From Paraburkholderia aromaticivorans (GTDB lineage: Bacteria; Pseudomonadota; Gammaproteobacteria; Burkholderiales; Burkholderiaceae), in contig NZ_CP022992.1 of the NCBI RefSeq assembly GCF_002278075.1, positions 248,001 through 312,000 on the forward strand: a stretch of 64,000 nucleotides of DNA, in the 5' to 3' direction. Shown one piece after another: positions 50,301 to 57,832 of this stretch. The notes beneath the pieces are model-generated. The model was not told where the DNA came from and made no database searches. It saw nothing but the letters and a program-made list of their open reading frames with translations. Each line of letters opens with the position of its first letter. Within the stretch, counting starts at the first letter, position 1. The position numbers and the translations under genes are program-made.

Positions 50301-51213
50301 GAGGCCAGTTCAAAAAGGCTGCTCCGTACGCCTGAAGATGTTCCAGCAGACGAGGGCGCAGCCGAATTTCAAGAATGCTTCGTGAATGTCAGCTCGACGA
50401 TCGAAGCGTATGCGAAGACGACGGAAGTTGTGGAGCCACGAGTGAGTCCGTTCAACGACCCAACGGAATTTGCCCAGACCACTGCCATGTTCAGTGCGGC
50501 GCCTGGCGATCACCGGTTTGATGCCGCGTTCGCGCAATCGTTGACGATGCGGATCGGAATCGTAACCACGATCGGCATAGATGACTTTGGGTCTCTGAAG
50601 TGGTCGGCCGCGCGTGCCGCGGATCGGGGGAATCGCGTCGACGAGCGGCAGCAACTGGGTGACGTCGTTGCGGTTCGCGCCGGTCAGGATGGCGCTGATG
50701 GGAACGCCATTGGCGTCTACGAGGATGTGGTGCTTGGAACCGGGTCGCGAGCGATCCGTGGGGTTCGGGCCAGTTTTTCGCCCGCCCCAACGGCTCGTAC
50801 CGACGAGGAATCGACGGCAGCGTATGAAAGATCGATCTGCCCGGCCTCGCGCAACTTGTCGAGCAGCAGTTCGTGTAGTCGATCCCATACTCCTGCTTTG
50901 CGCCAGTCGTTCAGTCGTCGCCAGCAGGTCGCGCCGGAGCCAAAGCCCAATACGGTCGGCAGGTAGTTCCATCGCAGACCGGTTTTCAACACGAACAGAA
51001 TGCCATTCAACGCCGCCCGATCCGATACGCGCGGGCGACCAGGATGCTCTTTGCGCCGGGGCTTGGGCGGCGGCAGTAACGGTTCGATCAGTGTCCACAA
51101 TTCGTCATCAATGATCGGCGCTTCCATCCCTTGGGTTCCATTGTTCAGGCATCCAAGGTTAACAGCTTGCCGAGAAAGTAAACAGCCCCCTCAGGGGTTT
51201 TTGAACTGGCCTC
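50301..51213 (-). mobile_element. IS5-family (IS427-group) insertion sequence
   Basis: 913 bp with terminal inverted repeats GAGGCCAGTTCAAAAA (50301-50316) and its complement (51198-51213), flanked by the 3-bp duplication TTA (50298-50300 and 51214-51216). A TNA duplication and two overlapping transposase frames are typical of the IS427 group. Orientation leftward. Inserted in the DUF551 gene. Confidence 0.9.
50310..51127 (-). CDS. IS427-group transposase made by -1 frameshifting
   Basis: Frame A (51127 to 50717) begins MEAPIIDDELWTLIEPLLPPPK and carries AAVDSSSVRA with the first catalytic aspartate. At the A-run of GAAAAAC (complement of 50774-50778) a -1 shift moves to frame B, which reads TGPNPTDRSRPGSKHHILVDANG, then VIYADRGYDSD (second aspartate) and FRWVVERTHSWL (glutamate), ending at 50310. 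The fused product is about 270 residues. Both frames are open as needed, so the element appears functional. Confidence 0.85.
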
Positions 51214-52269
51214 TTAGGATGGTATCGCCTGACGGATAGCCTCCCGGACCCCGACAGGTATCCCCGCGTATTGATCTATACCGAGGGCGTGGACTTCAAC
51301 GGTGAGCAGTTTTTCGATGTGAAAGCGGACTCGCTCAACGAGAACTCCTACGAATCGCCAGACGACCAGCCGGAAATCTGCCGGGCGGCGACGCACTGGA
51401 TGCCGCGTCCGTTCGTCGACCCTAATGCGCAGATGGCAGCACAGGCAGGCCAGTGGGTGCATTGTTCCCCGGCTCTGCTCAAGGCGGGCGTGAGCTGCGC
51501 TCACACACCGCGGCGTCCGTGCCAATGCCGGCCCGAAAACGGCGGGCACGATCACTTCATTGCGTTCAACGTCACCGAAGCCTCGCGGGCTACTGCCCAA
51601 ACTGAGTTAATGCGAGATCGTTCAATGGACAAATACCGCTTCTTCTATCGCATCGACGGGCTGGATCTGGTGCCGGGCAACAAGACGGCCGGATTCTGCT
51701 TTTCCGTCTTGACCCAGGCATTGGCCGATCTGATTCAGATTCAGGTCCCGTCCATCGAGATCGAGCGCCTGATGTCGGACGTCCACCAGCGAATCGCGAG
51801 GGTAGGCGGTTCCGTGTATGAAGCGGGACAGCAGGCCCAGATCCTGTTCGTCGAGGGAACGGCATGCCCGAGGGCCTTCATTGCGGATCCCCTGTTTGGC
51901 GGGAGTCTGGGCGCCGATCCTGAGACATTCGGCCGGCTGCACAGACCCGATCGGCTCGACTGGATCGGTCCCGAGGTGGAATACACTCCCCACAACTGCG
52001 ATACGCCGGATCAGGCCATTATTTTGGTCGTGCTGGTGCAGGCCTGGGCCGAGTACGCGCGGGCCAAGCTGCGAGACAGATCGCGGCAGCTTGAATAAGT
52101 GCGTCCTCTGGGTATAGTGGGTTAAGAATCGGGCAGTCGCGGCCGTTAACACCTAGGGCAAAACGATCACCCAAACCGATGCCTTTGCAACTACGCAGGC
52201 TGCGCCCACGAATTTCGACCCAGGATTCCAAGCAAAGCGGCGAGCGGTGGGGAAAAAACAGGGATAAAC

Positions 52270-52524
52270 GTGAAGAAAATTGCACTTCATCGAATAAGCC
52301 TGATCGCCGGCTTAGCGATCGTGGCCGCCACGTCCGCGGTGAGCAGCGCAAGTGTCGCCTTTTACAAAGGGTATCAGCGCGGCAGCGACGACGGGAAACT
52401 GGAAGCTGCCCGTAATTCGGCCTCGGCTTTGACACGCATAATGACGAGCGGAATCAATGTGCGCCAGTTGGACGGCACCGACAAGCGCTACATCTTGACG
52501 CCGGTTGAAGCGCAACCGCGTTGA
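52270..52524 (+). CDS. Membrane-anchored small protein, intact paralogue of the 24438 pseudogene
   Basis: 84 residues from GTG 52270. N-terminal basic start and one membrane helix (LIAGLAIVAATSAVSSASVAFY), then KGYQRGSDDGKLEAARNSASALTRIMTSGINVRQLDGTDKRYILTPVEAQPR. Homology with 24438-24691 supports the frame. TTGAAT, 16 nt, TATAGT at the end of the previous gene may be its promoter, though the leader would be about 150 nt. Function unknown. Confidence 0.6.
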   Translation: MKKIALHRISLIAGLAIVAATSAVSSASVAFYKGYQRGSDDGKLEAARNSASALTRIMTSGINVRQLDGTDKRYILTPVEAQPR

Positions 52525-52567
52525 GCGGGTGCAAGACACGATTTTGAGGTTGATTTAGAACGGGTCG

Positions 52568-52792
52568 GTGAACGACATGGCGAGAACAATTTGGAACAGG
52601 CTGAAGGGACTGCTTCTGATGGCATTTTGTGCCGGCACTTTGGCATGGATGCTGGGATGGCTCGCGAAACCGCTTCCACCCGGTAGTCTCAAAGACGCGC
52701 CAATGACAGCCGCGTGGTTGGCTCCAGGCGTGATGGGCTTCCCGGCACTCGCGTCGCAATCATCGCTGGCATTGCTGGGCTGCTTTACATGA
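52568..52792 (+). CDS. Possible small membrane protein
   Basis: 74 residues from GTG 52568 or ATG 52577: MARTIWNRLKGLLLMAFCAGTLAWMLGWLAKPLPPGSLKDAPMTAAWLAPGVMGFPALASQSSLALLGCF. One or two hydrophobic helices. No clear ribosome site. An overlapping frame (52714-53133) is also open. Weak support; included for completeness. Confidence 0.35.
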   Translation: MNDMARTIWNRLKGLLLMAFCAGTLAWMLGWLAKPLPPGSLKDAPMTAAWLAPGVMGFPALASQSSLALLGCFT

Positions 52793-52961
52793 CGGGCGTC
52801 TTCCCGTCGTTGAGGCGACTCAACATCGAAGTCGGTTCTCCGCCAGTGATGATGCCCATCAGGTTGTTCGTCATGGTCATTCCGCCGGTTACAGGGCCTT
52901 TGAAAAGCCCTTGCGTGCGACTAAATGGATGGGCCTGCCGCAAGCAAGGCCAAAGCAATTC

Positions 52962-52997
52962 GGCGCTCGAGCGCCCCGCACGAACGGCCGGTAGCCG
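52962..52997 (+). promoter_or_regulatory. Two-hairpin leader D2
   Basis: Stem GGCGC (52962-52966) / GCGCC (52971-52975) with TCGA loop, CCCGCACGAA, then CGGC-CGGTA-GCCG (52985-52997). It ends 17 bp before ATG 53015. Same plan as D1, D3 and D4. Confidence 0.45.
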
Positions 52998-53014
52998 GAA
53001 CTTGGAAGGCCAAG

Positions 53015-53389
53015 ATGAGGAAATTCGCGATCGCCTCCTTCGTTGCCGCTCTGCTCACGAGCCCGGCTTTCGCCGCGAACGTCGGGGGCGTAGTCGACCT
53101 GACTGCATACGACGCGGCACTTGCTCAAAATGAGCAAGCCGCTGTGCCGATTGAAAAGAGGCTGGTGAAGGAAGAAGTAGTGAAGCGCGAGCACGCCAAA
53201 GTTGATCGAGTCGATATTGTCTCGCCTGGCGTGGCAAGTGCCGTTTTTGCGGGTGGGATCGCAACTGTGAGGTTTGGCTTCAAGTCGCCCATGGACTGTC
53301 CCGTAAACGACGACCGCCAGTGTGAAAAGAAGTTTGAGGCCAATCCGCTCGGATTCGAAGTTTTGTCCTATAAGTCGCATCGCAATTGA
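53015..53389 (+). CDS. Secreted/periplasmic hypothetical protein, 124 residues
   Basis: ATG 53015, TTGGAAGG upstream. Signal peptide MRKFAIASFVAALLTSPAFA with cleavage before ANV. The mature part is charged (ALAQNEQAAVPIEKRLVKEEVVKREHAKVDRVDIVSPGVASAVFAGGIATVRFGFKSP) and has a likely disulfide pair (DCPVNDDRQCEKK). Follows two-hairpin leader D2. Unknown function. Confidence 0.62.
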   Translation: MRKFAIASFVAALLTSPAFAANVGGVVDLTAYDAALAQNEQAAVPIEKRLVKEEVVKREHAKVDRVDIVSPGVASAVFAGGIATVRFGFKSPMDCPVNDDRQCEKKFEANPLGFEVLSYKSHRN

Positions 53390-53416
53390 GCACACCAGAA
53401 AACAGGATACGACGGC

Positions 53417-53839
53417 ATGCGCACGCGCGTCTCTCATACACACCCGATCGGAAACGAGTCTTTGGCCACCGCACGTGTTGATGGCCTTACCGCGGCACGG
53501 CGGGCACGCCCGATCCAACATGTGCGGCCAGCAGCCACGCCTCGGCCGAACTGTCACGATGCCGTCGACGCGTGGGTGGCCACTCATACGGGCACTCAGG
53601 CCGTGCGCGGTTGGCTCGCACTCGAACTGGACGGCGCGTCGGTGCGCTTCGTTGCGCATTCAATCGTACGCAATGTTGACGGCATACTGTTGGACCCGAC
53701 CTTCTCGGAGGGCGAGCCGGCTCTCCCGTTTGTGCCACATCCGCGTGCGACCGGAGGATTCTTCTCGCTGTTATGTCGGCCCGGAGCGCCCTATGAGCTG
53801 ATGGTGTTCACCCGTAACGATGATGTCTTGCCTGACTAG
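53417..53839 (+). CDS. Hypothetical protein, 140 residues
   Basis: ATG 53417. N-terminal 50 residues are polar and basic and may be unstructured (HTHPIGNESLATARVDGLTAARRARPIQHVRP). The rest is folded-looking: CHDAVDAWVATHTGTQAVRGWLALELDGASVRFVAHSIVRNVDGILLDPTFSEGEPALPFVPHPRATGGFFSLLCRPGAPYELMVFTRND. HSIVRNVDG.LLDPTF resembles papain-like or transglutaminase-like small proteins of phages but no active site is certain. Moderate confidence that it is a gene. Confidence 0.55.
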   Translation: MRTRVSHTHPIGNESLATARVDGLTAARRARPIQHVRPAATPRPNCHDAVDAWVATHTGTQAVRGWLALELDGASVRFVAHSIVRNVDGILLDPTFSEGEPALPFVPHPRATGGFFSLLCRPGAPYELMVFTRNDDVLPD

Positions 53840-53844
53840 ATTCC

Positions 53845-53879
53845 TTGACTGAATTGATCTTGTAGTAGTCGAGTCAAGT
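53845..53879 (-). terminator. Hairpin just after the 498-residue leftward gene
   Basis: CTTGACT (about 53845-53851) pairs with AGTCAAG (about 53873-53879). Read leftward it follows the stop at 53883 by a few bases. There is no strong T-run, so it may be a weak terminator or an element end. Confidence 0.35.
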
Positions 53880-53882
53880 TTT

Positions 53883-55379
53883 CTACGCGGCGATTTTGAC
53901 CTGGTCGCACCAGGTGTTGATGGCCTGCTCGGCGGTGCGGAAGCTGTGCTGCAAAGACGCTGGCGAGGCCGCGGGCGCCTGAGGGCTGACCAATGCAAGG
54001 CCTGGGCGCAAGATGCGCGAGTACACGCGTGTGTAGAAGAGTGCCGTTTGCAGCCCCAGGTTGGTGAGCCGATAGCGGTGGGTCTTGGACACGCGCTCGA
54101 TCAGGCCATGCAAGCGCAGGCGTCGCAGCTCGTAGCTCATGCGCCCCGGGCCGATTTCGCCGGGACGCAGGCCCGGCAGCACGGCGTAGGCTTGCCGCAG
54201 GTCCTGATTGGTAAAGCCGCGTGCGACGAACACGAACATCACCAGCGCATGCAGGAGCGCTTGGACGTTCGGCTCGGCAAAGCGCAGCGCCGGTGCACGC
54301 TGCCCGTCAACATGACACGGACGCTGCAGGTCCTGGAACGCATCCTCGCCCAATGCACAGTCGTGGCTGATCTGCTCGATCTCGAGCATGCGCCGGTTGG
54401 CGGCAAAGCCGATGCGGCGCAACTCGGGCAAGTTGTGCAGCAGCCGTCCCACGCCGAAGTCGCGGGTGTCGTTGATGGTGGTTTCGGTACGCAGCGCCTG
54501 GCCCTCCTTGTGGTACTGCTTGATGCGTGAACGCTTGTAGTCGACATGCAGCGAAGGGGTGACCCCTTCGGTAATCACCCGGGTCCGAAAGCGCCCCGGG
54601 GTGCGCCGGTTGACGCGGCGATCGAAGATCAGTTGCACCTGGCCCGGGCGTCCGATGTCCAGGTTCTCGCGGATGACCTGCTCGAAGAAGATGCGGCCCG
54701 TCACGGGTCGATCGAGCACCTGGGTCAGGGCGAACTCGGCCTGCAGGATCGACAGCGCGTAGCGGTAGCCGGCGGCTCGATCGTGGCGCTCGAACGGATG
54801 CGGTAGCCGCGCGAGCCACTTGCGGAGCAGCCGATCAATCTTGCGCTCATCTCCGTTGATGCACAGCCTGGCGTTGTAGGGAAAGTAGGAACAGAACTTC
54901 AGGAAGAACGGGCCGAAGTCGTCGTCCACGCAGTAGAAGTAGTAGTGGTTCACCATCGCGCTGCCCTCGACCACCCACGGATAGCTCATGCCGGTGCGTG
55001 CACAACGGCGTCGCTCGGTGCGCACCACGCGCGCCTTCTCCTGGGCGCGGCCCACATACAGAATTCCTTCGTCGGCGTCGAAGCGCTGCAGATACTGCTG
55101 GGTGAGGTCGTCCTTGCGCTGGTGCTTGCTGAAGCTCACCAGATCCACACTCTGCCGGGCCACAAACCTCTCGATGTTGGCCACGAAGGCCTCGGTCTTG
55201 GGCGCCACCGTCGCGGTCGAGGCGAAGCGCTGACCGAGATGACCGCGCAGGTACCACACCACGCCACCTATGCGCTGCAACTGCGGCACATAAACGTTCA
55301 GGTACATCCGGTGGATGCACTCGCTCTCGAACACGACGTGATCGCGCAGAACTTCGCACACACTCTGTGATAACGTCAT
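53883..55379 (-). CDS. Large protein of unknown function with cloverleaf-like 5' region, possibly a mobile-element protein
   Basis: 498 residues, ATG 55379. Begins MTLSQSVCEVLRDHVVFESECIHRMYLNVYVPQLQRIGGVVWYLRGHLGQRFAS. Further blocks: VDLVSFSKHQRKDDLTQQYLQRF, HYYFYCVDDDFGPFFLKFCSYFPYNARLCINGDE (acidic cluster, then a conserved-looking aromatic run), GRPGQVQLIFDRRVNRRTPGRFRTRV, and a C-terminal winged-helix-like stretch LRQAYAVLPGLRPGEIGPGRMSYELRRLRLHGLIERVSKTHRYRLTNLG. From memory, similar proteins occur in many copies across bacteria without an assigned function, which suggests a transposon-like spread. I see no DDE, tyrosine or serine recombinase signature. Its ribosome site lies in the closing stem of a cloverleaf-like structure. 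Confidence 0.6.
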   Translation of the reverse strand: MTLSQSVCEVLRDHVVFESECIHRMYLNVYVPQLQRIGGVVWYLRGHLGQRFASTATVAPKTEAFVANIERFVARQSVDLVSFSKHQRKDDLTQQYLQRFDADEGILYVGRAQEKARVVRTERRRCARTGMSYPWVVEGSAMVNHYYFYCVDDDFGPFFLKFCSYFPYNARLCINGDERKIDRLLRKWLARLPHPFERHDRAAGYRYALSILQAEFALTQVLDRPVTGRIFFEQVIRENLDIGRPGQVQLIFDRRVNRRTPGRFRTRVITEGVTPSLHVDYKRSRIKQYHKEGQALRTETTINDTRDFGVGRLLHNLPELRRIGFAANRRMLEIEQISHDCALGEDAFQDLQRPCHVDGQRAPALRFAEPNVQALLHALVMFVFVARGFTNQDLRQAYAVLPGLRPGEIGPGRMSYELRRLRLHGLIERVSKTHRYRLTNLGLQTALFYTRVYSRILRPGLALVSPQAPAASPASLQHSFRTAEQAINTWCDQVKIAA

Positions 55380-55382
55380 GTC

Positions 55383-55472
55383 TGGCTCCGGTCGTCCACG
55401 GGGTCTTCGGACCCCATTGAGCTTCGAGCTCGTACATCTCTGGGCTTGTCCCAGCCGGCTCGACCGGAGCCA
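55383..55472 (-). ncRNA. Cloverleaf-like structured region before the 498-residue gene
   Basis: On the minus strand: a perfect 12-bp outer stem TGGCTCCGGTCG (complement of 55461-55472) with CGACCGGAGCCA (complement of 55383-55394). It encloses three small hairpins: CTGGG-ACAAG-CCCAG, GAGCT-CGA-AGCTC and GGGGTC-CGAA-GACCCC (complement of 55400-55415). The 3' outer arm contains the GGAG ribosome site and ends 3 bases before ATG 55379. Possible roles are a translational switch, an RNA bound by the encoded protein, or an element terminus. Confidence 0.55.
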
Positions 55473-55541
55473 CCTTACACCACCAGCGCTCCGCAGTCAC
55501 CCGTACCACTCGTCGGTCTGAGGCGGAGCCTCGTTAGGACT

Positions 55542-55694
55542 ATGGGAAACCAACTTGAGGTCGAGCGGAACCTCGCCGACCTGGAAACTGCACGTGCAAA
55601 CCTGACGAATCTTCGCCGGATCGTTGACACTATTGCTCGCTATGTCGATAAATGCCGCGACCTGCATTTGACTGATCGGCTAGCCCTCGACTGA
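55542..55694 (+). CDS. Small coiled-coil protein, 50 residues
   Basis: ATG 55542, TTAGGACT upstream. MGNQLEVERNLADLETARANLTNLRRIVDTIARYVDKCRDLHLTDRLALD is a continuous amphipathic helix, likely a coiled coil. The frame is open further upstream, but that part overlaps the cloverleaf region and is shadow-like. The stop is followed at once by GGAAAACA of leader D3. Confidence 0.5.
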   Translation: MGNQLEVERNLADLETARANLTNLRRIVDTIARYVDKCRDLHLTDRLALD

Positions 55695-55741
55695 GGAAAA
55701 CAACCGGCGCCAGCGGCGCCCCGTGTCCGGCCGGTAGCCGG
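55695..55741 (+). promoter_or_regulatory. Two-hairpin leader D3
   Basis: GGAAAACA begins at the stop codon (TGA 55692-55694). Stem GGCGCC (55706-55711) / GGCGCC (55715-55720), CCGTGT, then CCGGC-CGGTA-GCCGG (55727-55741). It precedes the frameshifted gene at 55761 by 19 bp. Confidence 0.45.
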
Positions 55742-55760
55742 CGCCATGGACAGGAACGCA

Positions 55761-56046
55761 ATGTACAAAGAGATTACGCCGTCGAACGATTGGTTCTTCG
55801 TGCATGACGGTCACAGTGAAAATGCACCGCCCGTTCTCTGGCACGTGGCCGCGTGGGGACCTGACCGAAGAAGGGGAAGTGGTCGGCCTCATCGGTGCTT
55901 TCGGTCGGGAGGACGGGAGTAAAGGGAGGACACCTCGCCTGATCCAGGTACCGGCCGTCCCCGGAAGTTATCTGCACCTCCGTCAGTTGACGGCTGCGGA
56001 GCTCGAGTTGGCGACGAAGAGATCCCGGCAACAGTCCGACGCGTAA
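55761..56046 (+). pseudogene. Frameshifted small gene
   Basis: ATG 55761 reads MYKEITPSNDWFFVHDGHSENAPPVLWHVAAWG and then leaves a sensible frame, stopping near 55923. The frame open to 56046 gives DLTEEGEVVGLIGAFGREDGSKGRTPRLIQVPAVPGSYLHLRQLTAAELELATKR. Together they make one smooth protein of about 95 residues if a one-base change near 55850 is undone, so this is a recent frameshift. Unknown family; behind leader D3. Confidence 0.5.
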
Positions 56047-56061
56047 AGACGGGAAAGGGCT

Positions 56062-56262
56062 ATGACACTGCGCTTTCAAGTATTCACTCAACGCGACGCG
56101 GCGAAGCCCAAGTTTTCCGCGCCCTGGTATTGGGTCGCATCCATGTATTCGACGTTCTTCTGCGGCCATGGCGACTATTGTCGAATCATGGACACCAAGC
56201 GCGGCGAGACGATGATGGAATGGGGCCGCGCGACGGGCACTAAAACACGTTACGACAGGTAG
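56062..56262 (+). CDS. Small hypothetical protein, 66 residues
   Basis: GGGAAAGGGCT before ATG 56062. MTLRFQVFTQRDAAKPKFSAPWYWVASMYSTFFCGHGDYCRIMDTKRGETMMEWGRATGTKTRYDR. Basic, aromatic, two cysteines. The stop TAG is shared with the GGAAAACA start of leader D4. Unknown. Confidence 0.5.
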   Translation: MTLRFQVFTQRDAAKPKFSAPWYWVASMYSTFFCGHGDYCRIMDTKRGETMMEWGRATGTKTRYDR

Positions 56263-56307
56263 GAAAACATCGGCGCGATCGCGCCCCCCGCACGGTCGGC
56301 CGCCGTG
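56262..56307 (+). promoter_or_regulatory. Two-hairpin leader D4
   Basis: GGAAAACA at 56262 directly after the stop. Stem GGCGC (56272-56276) / GCGCC (56281-56285) with GATC loop, CCCCG, then CACGG (56291-56295) / CCGTG (56303-56307). The second stem differs in sequence from D1-D3 while pairing is kept. It precedes ATG 56327. Confidence 0.45.
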
Positions 56308-56326
56308 AAAACGAACGAAGAGAATC

Positions 56327-56523
56327 ATGAGCACTCCCGTAGTCACCATTTCCGTAGAAACGATCAGCGACTCCCTTACTAAACAAGGGAATCCTGCTCT
56401 CTTTGAAACGCACATCGTTGGACTGCTCAACGAGGGCTATACGGTCGGCATCAGCAATGAAGGTGCGCTGACGAAGGTTTTCACCGACGCCGCTGAATTC
56501 GCTGCATGGTTCAACAACTTGCG
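56327..56523 (+). pseudogene. Truncated gene at the right edge of the accessory region
   Basis: About 65 residues look genuine: MSTPVVTISVETISDSLTKQGNPALFETHIVGLLNEGYTVGISNEGALTKVFTDAAEFAAWFNNLR. After about 56523 the frame continues to 56650 only by reading the complement of a spermidine-synthase fragment, so the original C-terminus is lost. Short acidic alpha/beta protein, unknown family. It marks the breakpoint between accessory and flanking DNA. Confidence 0.5.
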
Positions 56524-56524
56524 C

Positions 56525-56659
56525 CTCATCATCGGGCGGAATGTGAAACGTGTCGCGCAACGCGATCACCGCGGGATCGATCTCGATGGCCACTATCCTT
56601 GTATCCGGAAGATGCCGGTAGCAGTACTTGGCCAGCGATCCCCCGCCTAAGCCGATCAC
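56525..56659 (-). pseudogene. Fragment of a spermidine synthase-like methyltransferase-fold gene
   Basis: Leftward, 45 codons: MIGLGGGSLAKYCYRHLPDTRIVAIEIDPAVIALRDTFHIPPDDE. This is the nucleotide-binding heart of spermidine synthase-like proteins (GLGGGSL...VAIEIDP.V). The N-terminal part is cut where CMD-like coding begins (about 56660) and the C-terminal part is cut at the accessory region (about 56523). Clearly a remnant. Confidence 0.65.
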
Positions 56660-56957
56660 TGAAATTCATCTCGCCGACGCAGCCGCCCATCGTCGAGGCG
56701 ACCGCAAGCACTTCGCCCAACTCCTGCTCGGTCGCACCCAACTTCACCGCCTGCTGCACGTAGAACTTGAAACACGGCTCGCAGCGGGCCGAGATCGCCC
56801 ACAGCATCGCGGCCAGCGCCTTCAGAGGGGCCGGTAACGCGCCGTCGCTGAAGATGGCTTCCTGCCGCATCTGGTTGATGTGGTGGGCGGTGTTCTTTGT
56901 CAGCTTGCCGAACTCGGCCATCAGCCCCAAGGCCGGATCTATGTCGGTCAGTTGCAT
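56529..56957 (-). pseudogene. CMD/AhpD-like protein with lost C-terminus
   Basis: ATG 56957. About 98 residues are genuine (to about 56664): a carboxymuconolactone decarboxylase-like domain with CEPCFKFYVQQAVKLGATEQELGEVLAVASTMGGCVGEM, where CEPC is the redox CxxC of AhpD-like members. After MN the frame runs into the spermidine-synthase fragment read in another frame (FSDRLRRGIAGQVLLP), so the natural end is missing. The core domain may still fold. Confidence 0.65.
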
Positions 56958-57016
56958 GTTGTCTTCCTCACGGTTGCACGGTGGATGGATCTCTCCAGAT
57001 ATTCCGCACCTATCAG

Positions 57017-57832
57017 TTAGATCACACCCAGCAGTTCCTTCAATTTCACTGCTTTCGATCGACTTACCGGAACTACGGTGCGCTCTGCATCAGCCATGAC
57101 AAGATTTACGCTTTCATCAAATTTAATAAGCTCTACTGCATAACTAAGGCTAACGATGTGGCTACGGTGTACTCGCAAGTAGATGCTGTCGTCCAGTCGT
57201 AGTTCAAGATCTGACAGCGAAAAATTAGAGAGGTAGCGATCGTCTTTTGTGACAATTGTCGTGTAGTGGCCGTCGCCTTGGAAACGCACGATATCCTTGA
57301 GGTCGATCAGAATCATCCGATTCTTTCGATAGACGGGAAGTTTGAATAGGCGTCTCGGCGACGGGGCGTTGCTGGAGTTGCCGCTTGGACTTTGCCTAGG
57401 AGGTTCGGTTGTGATATCGGTCACGTCATAAAAAATCATACATGTGCCGCACATCCCTTGTAAACCTGCCATCCGGGAAACCTTGATCATCAATATTCTG
57501 TCAGGAATGTTGATCATCATCGCGAGCGGTGGCGGGGACTTCGCCGGACAACCGCCAGCATCTCTCGACTGCAGGAGAAAGCGGAGCTTGTCGCGGCTCT
57601 TCTCAGGGTGCAACTGCACCACGTCTATGCCGAATAGCTTGTCCTGCATTACACCTAGCGATTGTTGGGCAGCCGGTCCAAGGATCTGCAACGCGACATC
57701 ATTAAACGCCGTCACATGTCCCTCTGCACTGAGCCAAACCACCCCTGGATTGAACTGCTCAAGCTTATGGTGGAACGTCTCGTTGCGACGCGGATCCGTC
57801 GTCAGCATTGCAGGTTGCGCAAGCGGGTCCAT
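57017..57832 (-). CDS. rcoM: CO-sensing transcriptional regulator RcoM (PAS-LytTR)
   Basis: 271 residues. The N-terminal PAS domain (about 22-145) should bind heme; the C-terminal LytTR domain (about 170-271, FKLPVYRKNRMILIDLKDIVRFQGDGHYTTIV... to ERTVVPVSRSKAVKLKELL) binds DNA. RcoM of Paraburkholderia xenovorans uses His74 and Met104 as heme ligands, with Cys94 in the oxidised state. Here H75 (VVQLHPEK), C95 (GGCPAK) and M105 (PLAMMIN) occupy the same places with a constant offset of one. It activates the aerobic cox genes when CO binds. Divergent from ompW and the cox cluster. Confidence 0.93.
   Translation of the reverse strand: MDPLAQPAMLTTDPRRNETFHHKLEQFNPGVVWLSAEGHVTAFNDVALQILGPAAQQSLGVMQDKLFGIDVVQLHPEKSRDKLRFLLQSRDAGGCPAKSPPPLAMMINIPDRILMIKVSRMAGLQGMCGTCMIFYDVTDITTEPPRQSPSGNSSNAPSPRRLFKLPVYRKNRMILIDLKDIVRFQGDGHYTTIVTKDDRYLSNFSLSDLELRLDDSIYLRVHRSHIVSLSYAVELIKFDESVNLVMADAERTVVPVSRSKAVKLKELLGVI

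Larger units (their letters stand above)
50136..52098 (+). pseudogene. DUF551-type gene split by an IS5-family insertion
   Basis: The first part (50136-50300) codes MSNSNIVTLLAEARSALYAIAKTYDDHELRARALEVYESTTPETIH... to VASL. After the insertion (50301-51213) and one copy of the TTA duplication, the same frame resumes at 51217 as GWYRLTDSLPDPDRYPRVLIYTEGVDFNG...THWMPRPF. That is the DUF551 pattern (W..V...LP....VL...THW.PLP) of phage proteins. The frame runs on to 52098 with a further 190 residues (MDKYRFFYRIDGLDLVPGNKTAGF and on), possibly a fused second domain or a separate gene starting at 51625. The 3' part may still be translated. Confidence 0.65.

Noticed and set aside
54847..55509. 220-residue leftward frame reading through the cloverleaf region
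   Set aside because: Overlaps the 498-residue gene in another frame; the part over the cloverleaf is explained by the stems.
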